Part shown: piece by piece, positions 58,189-64,000 of the stretch | How positions within the stretch are numbered: the stretch's first letter is position 1 | Layout of the letters: every line of letters begins with the position of its first letter | Origin: Haloechinothrix alba | GTDB taxonomy: Bacteria > Actinomycetota > Actinomycetes > Mycobacteriales > Pseudonocardiaceae | Length of the DNA: 64,000 bases | Assembly: GCF_900188115.1 (NCBI RefSeq) | Contig: NZ_FZNW01000003.1 | Coordinates: forward strand, 186,001 to 250,000 | Direction: 5' to 3' | Translations under genes and position numbers: made by a program | Notes under the pieces: generated by a model | Told to the model about the DNA's origin: nothing | Seen by the model: only the letters and a program-made list of their open reading frames with translations | The model's database searches: none

Positions 58189-59996
58189 CCGCCGACACGC
58201 GCGCACAGGTGATCATCGTCGGAGCCGGCTTCGCCGGGTTGTGCACCGCCATCAAGCTCGCCGAGGCAGGTTTCGAGGACTTCCGCATCCTGGAGAAGGC
58301 CGATGAGCTCGGTGGCACCTGGCGGGAGAACACCTACCCGGGATGCAGCTGCGACGTCCCCTCGCTGATGTACTCGTACTCCTTCGCGCCGAACGCGCAC
58401 TGGACGCGCATGTACGCCCGGCAACCGGAGATACTCGACTACCTTCGCCGCGTGGTGCGGCGCTACGGCCTCGGCAGGCACATCGAGTTCGGCACGGAGG
58501 TCACCTCCTACGAGTTCGACGAGGACGCGGACCGGTGGCACGTGCGGACAGCAGGCGGACGGAGCTACTACCCGCGTATCGTGGTGGCCGCTCCCGGACC
58601 GCTGCACCAGCCGAAGGCTCCCGAGGTTCCCGGCAGGGACCGCTTCCGCGGGAAGAGCTTCCACTCGGCGCAGTGGGACCACTCCTACGACACCGCCGGC
58701 AAGCGCGTGGCGGTGATCGGGACCGGAGCCAGCGCCGTGCAGTTCGTCCCGCGGCTGGCGAGGGACGCGCAGCGGTTGTCGGTGTTCCAGCGCACACCGC
58801 ACTGGGTGCTACCCAAATGGGACAGACGCCTGACCCGTACCGAACGGCTCGCCTTCCGCGTGGTCCCCGGGCTGCGCAGGCTGTACCGCTACGCGATCTA
58901 CTGGATCCACGAGGCCCTCATCCTGGGGTTCCTGCACCCGCGCCTGATGAGGCGTATCGAGGCGATCGCCAAGGGCCAGCTGCGACGCCAGGTTGCCGAT
59001 CCCGGGCTCCGGCGCGCGCTGACCCCGGACTACACGATCGGCTGCAAGCGGATCCTGATCTCCAGCGACTACTATCCCGCGCTGCAACGCGAGAACGTCG
59101 AGCTGGTCACCGGAGGGATCGCCGAGATAACCGCGGACGGGATACGTACCCACGACGGCTCCGAGCGGGAGTTCGACGCCATCGTCTACGCCACGGGCTT
59201 CGCCGTGAGCGACCGGTTCGCCGCCGAGCGCATCGTCGGCAAGGGTGGCCTGACGATCCAGCAAGCCTGGCGGGACGGCATGGAGGCCTTCCAGGGGATC
59301 GCGGTGGCCGGGTTCCCGAACTTCTTCCTGATGCTGGGGCCGAACTCCGGCGGCGGCAACCAGTCCATCGTGTTCATGATCGAGGCACAGGCGGGCTACA
59401 TCGTGCAGTGCCTGCGACAGATGGAGCAGCGGGACGTTACCCGAATCGAGGTCCGTGCCGCGGTGCAGCGCCAGTTCAACCGGTGGGTGCACGGCAAGCT
59501 CGCGGGAAGCGTGTGGAACACCGGTGGCTGCGACAGCTGGTACCTGGACGACACGGGCGCCAACCGCGCGGCCTGGCCGGGCTCGAGCGTCTCGTACTGG
59601 CGCCGGATGCGGCGGCTCAACCCGGAGCACTTCGAGTGGACCTCGGCCGCGGACCGCGAACCGGAGCATGCCTATCACGGACCCGCCACGCTGGCCGCCG
59701 GCACGGAGGAGCTGCCCGTGACGGTCACGCTGTCCGGGCACCTCGAACCGATCGACGGGGCGTTCCACTGGTACGGCCGGGTCGCCGCCGACGACGCGGT
59801 GATCGCGTGGAAACGGGCCAACCGGCGGGTCATGCTCACCCTGCCGGGGCGCGAACCCGTGCACGCTCGGCTTGTCGAGGTGGATCCCTGGGGGCACGTG
59901 CGCATCAGCGGTGCGGGAATCCCCCCGTTCCCCGTCGAGTCGTTGGAGGAGATCGAGCGGACGGAGGTGACAGGCTCACCGGTTGCGGGGAGCTAG
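58185..59996 (+). CDS. Baeyer-Villiger-type flavin monooxygenase with C-terminal DUF4873 domain
   Basis: A 603-residue FAD/NADPH enzyme: FAD site VIIVGAGFAGLCTA (about 9-22), then GGTWRENTYPGCSCDVPS; the BVMO fingerprint FRGKSFHSAQWD (F-x-G-x3-H-x3-W-D); NADPH site RVAVIGTGASAVQ; late motif YATGFAVSDRF. A C-terminal extension of about 100 residues (EHAYHGPATLAAGTEELPVTVTLSGHLEPI, then HVRISGAGIPPFPVE) matches DUF4873, known as a fusion to such monooxygenases in actinomycetes. The ATG at 58185 overlaps the AurF-like stop. The substrate is probably a ketone or steroid-like compound (inference from family). It converges with a second TetR gene, overlapping it by 4 bp. Confidence 0.92.
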   Translation: MTADTRAQVIIVGAGFAGLCTAIKLAEAGFEDFRILEKADELGGTWRENTYPGCSCDVPSLMYSYSFAPNAHWTRMYARQPEILDYLRRVVRRYGLGRHIEFGTEVTSYEFDEDADRWHVRTAGGRSYYPRIVVAAPGPLHQPKAPEVPGRDRFRGKSFHSAQWDHSYDTAGKRVAVIGTGASAVQFVPRLARDAQRLSVFQRTPHWVLPKWDRRLTRTERLAFRVVPGLRRLYRYAIYWIHEALILGFLHPRLMRRIEAIAKGQLRRQVADPGLRRALTPDYTIGCKRILISSDYYPALQRENVELVTGGIAEITADGIRTHDGSEREFDAIVYATGFAVSDRFAAERIVGKGGLTIQQAWRDGMEAFQGIAVAGFPNFFLMLGPNSGGGNQSIVFMIEAQAGYIVQCLRQMEQRDVTRIEVRAAVQRQFNRWVHGKLAGSVWNTGGCDSWYLDDTGANRAAWPGSSVSYWRRMRRLNPEHFEWTSAADREPEHAYHGPATLAAGTEELPVTVTLSGHLEPIDGAFHWYGRVAADDAVIAWKRANRRVMLTLPGREPVHARLVEVDPWGHVRISGAGIPPFPVESLEEIERTEVTGSPVAGS

Positions 59997-60655
59997 TCTC
60001 CTTCCGCGGCCTCGGGCGTCATGACCACTGCGGACGGTAGCGCGTCGAACGCCTCGACCACTCGGCTCACGAGCGTGTCGCGCGCGCCGTGCCCCTTGCG
60101 TTCGCTGTGCCGCTCCTGCCTGACCCAGTTCTTGGCGCCGCAGCGCCACGCGCCGACCGCCAGCTCGCCGAGCAGGCGCAACCGCACGTCGGCACGGCTG
60201 TCCACGGCCAGCTTCGACTCGATCTGCTCGACAAGTCGTTCCTGGGTTCGCAGCGAGCACACGTTGCTGTGGTCGCGCAGCGCCGGGGTGCGCGCGATCA
60301 GGCCTCGAGTGGCGATGAAACGTCGCTCCCACTCGGCGTCCATCCCCTCCAGCGCCGAGACCAGTGCCCGCCGGAGGGTCGCCAGCACCGGACCGTCCAG
60401 CGGGGTGCGGGCGAACCCGGCGACGTACGCGTCCCACAGCTCGGTTTCCGCGGCCGTCGCGACGTCCTCCTTGCTCGAGAAGTAGCGGAAGAACGTGCGC
60501 TTGGAGACTTCGACCTCGTCGACGACCTCGTCGAGGGTGATCTCGTCGAAACCGCGCTCGAGGAACAGCCTGAGTGCCGCGTCCACGAGGGCGCGGTGGG
60601 TGCGGAGCTTCTTGCGCTCCCGCAGGGGGAGGTCGCGGTCGGGGTTCGCCGGCAT
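59993..60655 (-). CDS. TetR-family transcriptional regulator
   Basis: A 220-residue regulator with the helix-turn-helix region RTHRALVDAALRLFLERGFDEITLDEVVDEVEVSKRTFFRYFSSKEDV (about 17-63). The C-terminal half has WDAYVAGFARTPLDGPVLATL and a helical ligand domain. ATG 60655 is used; GTG 60667 is an alternative. Its 3' end overlaps the BVMO gene by 4 bp (convergent). It is divergent from the MFS gene at 60782 with about 125 bp between them, so the transporter is its likely target. Confidence 0.9.
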   Translation of the reverse strand: MPANPDRDLPLRERKKLRTHRALVDAALRLFLERGFDEITLDEVVDEVEVSKRTFFRYFSSKEDVATAAETELWDAYVAGFARTPLDGPVLATLRRALVSALEGMDAEWERRFIATRGLIARTPALRDHSNVCSLRTQERLVEQIESKLAVDSRADVRLRLLGELAVGAWRCGAKNWVRQERHSERKGHGARDTLVSRVVEAFDALPSAVVMTPEAAEGD

Positions 60656-60781
60656 GCGCGGGGTCACCACCTCAGCGTAACGAGGGCGCGGTGCGGGACA
60701 CGCCACTCGCCATATTGTGACAGTAAGTGTAAACTGCCACTGAATGACATTATTGCTCGGGCGAATCGGCCAGGGGGACTG

Positions 60782-62053
60782 ATGACACGACACTCCACGC
60801 CGGTGGCGTATCCGGCCGCGCTGGCGGTGCTGCTGCTCGCCTCGACGCTCGGCGTGATGGCAGGCGCGATCGTGATGCCCGTGCTCGAGGTCATCCGGAA
60901 CGACCTCGACGTGGACGGTACTGCCGCCGGACTGGTCATCACCGCGCACGGCCTGGCCATCGCGCTGTTCAGCCCGTTGATCGGCCGCGCCATCGACCGG
61001 TGGGGCGTGCGGCTGCCGATGGCTGCAGGGCTGGTGCTCTACGGGCTCGCCGGGGGAGCGGGCACGGTGTTGACGTCCTACCCCCTGCTGATCGCGAGCC
61101 GGCTGATGCTCGGTGTCGGCGCCGCGGCGGTGTTCAGCGGTACGACCGTGGCGATGCTGACGCTGTACCGCGACGGTGAGCGTGACAGGGTGATGGGGTG
61201 GCGGACGACGGCGACCACCCTGGGTGGGCTGGTCTGGCCGCTGCTCGGTGGCGCGCTCGGCGGGTTGTCCTGGCACGCGACGTTCGCGATCTACCTGATC
61301 GGGATACCGCTCGGAGTGGCGACCCTGGTCACGCTGCCCGACGAGGCGGCCGGGCAGGATCGGCAAGCGCAGCCGGAGGGCGGGGCGGTACGGATGCTGC
61401 GGCGCTACCCCGCGCTGCTCGCGTGGTACGGCCTCATGCTCACGACCGGGCTGCTGATGTACTCGCTGGCGGTGTTCATCCCGCAGCGCCTCGCCGAACT
61501 CGGGGTACACGAGCCCCTGCGAGTCTCGCTGTTCATGGTGGCCATGTCGATCGCGGCCGGCGTGGTCGGGCTGGCCTACGGGCGGTTGCGAGCCCGGTTG
61601 GACTACGCGGCGATGTTGCGAATCACAGCGGCGTGCTGGGTAGCCGCCTTCGGCGTGCTCGGTACCGTCGGTGTCCCCGCCATCCTGCTCGTCGCAGCCG
61701 CGTTGTTCGGTTTCGCCAACGGCCTCCTGCTTCCCACCATCACGGTGCTGATCGGTGAGACGCCTCCTGCCGAGCAACGTGGCAGGGCCACCTCGCTGTC
61801 CGCCACGGCGATGTTCATCGGCCAGTTCGCCTCGCCCTTGCTGTTCGGGCCGCTGATGGGGGCTGTGTCGATCAGCACAGGGTATCTCGTGGCGGCAGGG
61901 CTCTCCTCGCTGATCCTGGTCCTGTTGCTCGCCTCGACCGTTCGCGACCCCGATGTCGCGGTGAGCAGCACGAGACGTACCCGAGAGCCTGCGGCCGCGG
62001 CTGCCTGTGATGATGATGTCGATCGCCCGACCGCACCCTTACATGATCGGTGA
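60782..62053 (+). CDS. MFS transporter (DHA1-like)
   Basis: A 423-residue major facilitator with 12 hydrophobic segments. PLIGRAIDRWGVRLPMAAGLVLYG is the loop 2-3 motif; SRLMLGVGAAAVFSGTTVAML and the late ISTGYLVAAGLSSLILVLLL are typical of drug-efflux-type members. The C-terminal tail is polar. ATG 60782 is closely preceded by GGGGGA; the gene is divergent from a TetR gene, the common arrangement for regulated exporters. It may export a compound handled by the oxygenases next door (inference). Confidence 0.9.
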   Translation: MTRHSTPVAYPAALAVLLLASTLGVMAGAIVMPVLEVIRNDLDVDGTAAGLVITAHGLAIALFSPLIGRAIDRWGVRLPMAAGLVLYGLAGGAGTVLTSYPLLIASRLMLGVGAAAVFSGTTVAMLTLYRDGERDRVMGWRTTATTLGGLVWPLLGGALGGLSWHATFAIYLIGIPLGVATLVTLPDEAAGQDRQAQPEGGAVRMLRRYPALLAWYGLMLTTGLLMYSLAVFIPQRLAELGVHEPLRVSLFMVAMSIAAGVVGLAYGRLRARLDYAAMLRITAACWVAAFGVLGTVGVPAILLVAAALFGFANGLLLPTITVLIGETPPAEQRGRATSLSATAMFIGQFASPLLFGPLMGAVSISTGYLVAAGLSSLILVLLLASTVRDPDVAVSSTRRTREPAAAAACDDDVDRPTAPLHDR

Positions 62054-62115
62054 CTGCACTGCTAGCGTCGCTGTGCAGCCATCCAGTTCGCCGAGTACGT
62101 CGGGAGAATGCCAGC

Positions 62116-63183
62116 ATGAACTCCTCCACTGAGCCGGCCATGAAGCTGACCTCGCTGTCCCAGGGGGCCGGCTGCGCGTGCAAGCTGCCGTTGGCCAAGC
62201 TGGAGAGCATGTTCTCCTCGCTCGGTGCGAACCTGGAGTCGGCCACAGGGGAGATGCTGGTCGGCGCCTCGGAGGGTGACGACGCCGCGGTCTATCGCCT
62301 CGACGACGACCGCGCGCTGATCCTGACCACCGACTTCTTCACCCCGATCGTGGACGATGCCTACGACTGGGGCCGGATCGCGGCGGCCAACGCCCTGTCC
62401 GATGTGTACGCGATGGGCGGGCGGCCGATCATCGCGGTCAACCTCACCGCGTGGCCGGGCAACGACGTGCCCATGGAGATGCTGTCCGACGTGCTGCGCG
62501 GGGGTGCCGACGTGGCGCGCGAGGCGAGCTGCTTCATCGGTGGCGGGCACACCATCGACGATGCGGTTCCCAAGTACGGGATGGCCGTCGTCGGCCTGGC
62601 GCACCCGGACCAGCTCTTCCAGATCGATCAGCTGCGGGCCGGTGATGAGCTTGTGCTCACCAAGGCGCTGGGCACAGGGGTGATCGCCACGTCGATCAAG
62701 GCGGGAGGCGCCAGCAAGGAGTGGATCGACGGTGCGGTCGACTCGATGACCACGCTCAATGCCGACGCCGGCGCGGTCGCCTCGAGCGCGGGGGCACGGG
62801 CGGCCACCGACGTGACCGGCTTCGGCCTGCTCGGCCACCTGCACCGGATGGCGCGTGCCAGCGGCGTCGCAGCCGAGATCGACTCCTCTGCCGTCCCCAC
62901 CCTGCCCGGCGCGGTCGACGCGGTCGCCGCGGGCTTCGTTCCGGGCGGCACCAAGGCCAACACCGACCACCTCAGCTCCGTGGTCAGCGTCGCAGACGAC
63001 GTCGACAGCGAGATGGCGGTGCTGTTGCACGACGCCCAGACGTCCGGCGGCATGCTGATCGCGGTTCCCTCCGGGACGGACAGCGCGGCTGTCGTCGCCG
63101 AGCTGCGTGGCAAGAACCTCCCCGCTGCGGTGATCGGCCGTGCCGCCGCAGGCACCCCCGGCCACGTCACCGTTGTGCGCTGA
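62116..63183 (+). CDS. selD: Selenide, water dikinase (selenophosphate synthetase)
   Basis: A 355-residue enzyme making selenophosphate from selenide and ATP, the Se donor for selenocysteine tRNA and selenouridine. The active-site motif is SQGAGCACKLPLAKLE, matching E. coli Cys17 and Lys20 (GAGCGCK), so it is a Cys form without selenocysteine. ATP and metal motifs: GDDAAVYRLDDDRALILTTDFFTPIVDD, ANALSDVYAMGG and FGLLGHLHRMARASG. ATG 62116 has GGGAGA at 8 nt. No selA, selB or selC is within the window. The stop lies in the arm of a 19-bp palindromic repeat. Confidence 0.95.
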   Translation: MNSSTEPAMKLTSLSQGAGCACKLPLAKLESMFSSLGANLESATGEMLVGASEGDDAAVYRLDDDRALILTTDFFTPIVDDAYDWGRIAAANALSDVYAMGGRPIIAVNLTAWPGNDVPMEMLSDVLRGGADVAREASCFIGGGHTIDDAVPKYGMAVVGLAHPDQLFQIDQLRAGDELVLTKALGTGVIATSIKAGGASKEWIDGAVDSMTTLNADAGAVASSAGARAATDVTGFGLLGHLHRMARASGVAAEIDSSAVPTLPGAVDAVAAGFVPGGTKANTDHLSSVVSVADDVDSEMAVLLHDAQTSGGMLIAVPSGTDSAAVVAELRGKNLPAAVIGRAAAGTPGHVTVVR

Positions 63184-63225
63184 ATGACGCTTTCAGTCCG
63201 TCTCGTGGACTGAAAGCGTCATTCA
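63181..63225. repeat. Palindromic repeat, 19-bp perfect arms, overlapping the selD stop
   Basis: TGAATGACGCTTTCAGTCC (63181-63199) and GGACTGAAAGCGTCATTCA (63207-63225) are perfectly inverted around the 7-nt loop GTCTCGT. It starts with the selD stop codon and ends 4 bp before the stop of the convergent permease gene, so it can act as a bidirectional terminator. A partial ATTCAG direct repeat follows (63227-63232). Same architecture as the palindromes at 5.6 kb, but different sequence. I recall similar repeats as abundant in Pseudonocardiaceae; not checked. Confidence 0.82.
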
Positions 63226-63229
63226 GCAT

Positions 63230-64000
63230 TCAGCGCACGGTGCGGCGGACGGCGGCGCTGATGAAGTCTACGGCCAGGGTCAGCAGGATCAGCGTGGCCA
63301 GCGTGGTCAGCGCGGCGCCGTAGTCGAAACCGCTCAGCTGTTGCGCCAGCGCGTAACCGAGCCCGCCCGCCCCGACGACGCCGACGACCACGGTCTCCCG
63401 GATGGTGACCTCCCACCGGTACAGGCCGTAAGCGGCGAAGCGAGGCGTCGCGGCGGGTACCACGCCGTAGCAGAAGACCTGCGCCGCCGAGGCTCCGTGC
63501 GCGCGCAGCGCGCGCAGCGGCCGGACGTCCAGGTTCTCCGCGGACTCGGCCATCAGGCGGCCGAGCACGCCGACGGTGTAGACGCCGAGTGCCAGCGCGC
63601 CCGGCAGGATCCCGGGATAGAGGACGAACAGGAACAATAGCGCCCACACCGGTGGCGGGATGGCCCGCAGCACCACGAGGACCAACCTGCTCGCCGCGAA
63701 CAGGACCAGGCGCGCGGCACGCGAGAGCACATGACGCCGCGTGTGGTAGCTGCCGCGCGGAAGGTTGGCCGCAGGGAAGGCGAACAGCGCTGCCCCGCAG
63801 AACCCGATCACCATGGCCAGGATCGAGATGGCGAGCGTGACCGCGCTGAGCCACACCAGCCCGGACAGGCCGTCGCCCGCCAGGGAGGGCGGCCATGCGT
63901 CGCCGAGCAGTCGCCGGGTGTGTTCCCACGTCTCGCCGCTCCACAGCACGGCGAGATCCAGCCCGATCCACCACACGGACAGGACGATCAGGGCGAGGCC
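63230..64000 (-). CDS. phnE: Phosphonate-type ABC transporter permease (PhnE-like), 5' end beyond window edge
   Basis: The reverse strand encodes at least 256 residues of a PhnE-type permease, open to the right edge (GLALIVLSVWWIGLDLAVLW at the edge, so the start is outside). Segments seen: LVWLSAVTLAISILAMVIGF, the early loop FAASRLVLVVLRAIPPPVWALLFLFVLYPG, ALALGVYTVGVLGRLMAESAENLD, and the EAA-like loop RALRAHGASAAQVFCYGVVPAATPRF (about 155-180 from the in-window Met/GTG). PhnE proteins form the channel for phosphonates, phosphite or related anions. Its partner genes (PhnC, PhnD) would lie to the right, outside the window. Ends 4 bp from a palindromic repeat. Confidence 0.88.
   Translation of the reverse strand, partial: GLALIVLSVWWIGLDLAVLWSGETWEHTRRLLGDAWPPSLAGDGLSGLVWLSAVTLAISILAMVIGFCGAALFAFPAANLPRGSYHTRRHVLSRAARLVLFAASRLVLVVLRAIPPPVWALLFLFVLYPGILPGALALGVYTVGVLGRLMAESAENLDVRPLRALRAHGASAAQVFCYGVVPAATPRFAAYGLYRWEVTIRETVVVGVVGAGGLGYALAQQLSGFDYGAALTTLATLILLTLAVDFISAAVRRTVR

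Noticed and set aside
60656..60781. TetR operator between the TetR and MFS genes
   Set aside because: AT-rich sequence is present (around TGACAGTAAGTGTAAACTG), but no convincing inverted repeat longer than 4 bp was found.
61000..61777. Extension of the TetR gene at 60.0-60.7 kb back to 61777
   Set aside because: The extra 370 residues are antisense to the MFS gene; the TetR helix-turn-helix begins just after the ATG at 60655.
1..64000. tRNA, rRNA, CRISPR arrays, insertion sequences, prophage
   Set aside because: I looked for cloverleaf ends, regularly spaced direct repeats, transposase or integrase motifs and found none.

Overview
The window is 64 kb of high-GC DNA, with strong G/C preference at third codon positions and frequent GTG starts. 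It looks chromosomal and comes from a filamentous actinomycete, most likely of the Pseudonocardiaceae (Amycolatopsis/Saccharomonospora-like). Pointers to this are a conservon (sensor kinase, roadblock, DUF742, small GTPase), a fused isobutyryl-CoA mutase, F420-linked genes (an LLM oxidoreductase and FbiD), an EspG/PPE-like/DUF3558 group related to ESX secretion, and 19-20 bp palindromic intergenic repeats. I saw no rRNA, tRNA, CRISPR array, phage or insertion sequence.

Layout. 1-6500: acyl-CoA and aldehyde metabolism (edge-truncated aldehyde dehydrogenase, TetR regulator, long-chain-type acyl-CoA dehydrogenase, alpha-methylacyl-CoA racemase, a membrane-anchored EEP-family enzyme, a broken tyrosine-phosphatase gene beside two palindromic repeats, an enoyl-CoA hydratase). 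6600-9550: small membrane proteins and a lytic transglycosylase. 10.2-15.3 kb: the conservon. 15.3-18.6 kb: icmF behind a 34-bp palindrome. 18.7-22.4 kb: a minus-strand run of stress-type genes (DUF8129-like, DUF2267, DUF2795, a bacterial eRF1-like protein, a PfpI-type protein). 22.5-27.6 kb: LLM oxidoreductase, fumarylacetoacetase, pirin, phosphoribosyltransferase, SDR. 27.7-30.9 kb: the ESX-associated group. 32.1-34.3 kb: a nicotianamine-synthase-like gene translationally coupled to an MFS transporter, behind a Zur/Fur-type box. 34.6-37.4 kb: MBL hydrolase, FbiD, a secreted serine protease. 37.4-40.5 kb: amino-sugar catabolism (NagA, SIS-domain protein, divergent GntR regulator). 40.6-45.0 kb: BCCT and MFS transporters, a tRNA-binding-domain protein, a lipoprotein. 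45.3-56.4 kb: a sugar/polyol utilisation locus (PfkB kinase, LacI, two zinc dehydrogenases, xylulokinase, SorC regulator, complete ABC importer). 56.5-60.7 kb: an AurF-like diiron protein and a Baeyer-Villiger-type monooxygenase flanked by two TetR regulators. 60.8-64 kb: MFS transporter, selD, and the start of a phosphonate-type ABC permease.

The most interesting locus is the NAS-like/MFS pair at 32.1-34.3 kb. The protein carries the signature motifs of nicotianamine synthase, shares a 4-bp overlap with a transporter gene, and sits just downstream of a near-consensus Zur/Fur-type palindrome, with no opine dehydrogenase nearby. This suggests a minimal metallophore system distinct from the staphylopine type. 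Several regulators also have unusually clear DNA sites: two operators exactly 21 bp apart upstream of the GntR gene, a perfect 7-3-7 palindrome filling the -35/-10 spacer of the AurF-like gene, and SorC-, LacI- and TetR-type palindromes elsewhere.

Start codons were chosen by ribosome-binding site, family length and overlap with neighbours; several differ from the longest open frame, as stated in each entry. Family names come from motif recognition, not from database searches.
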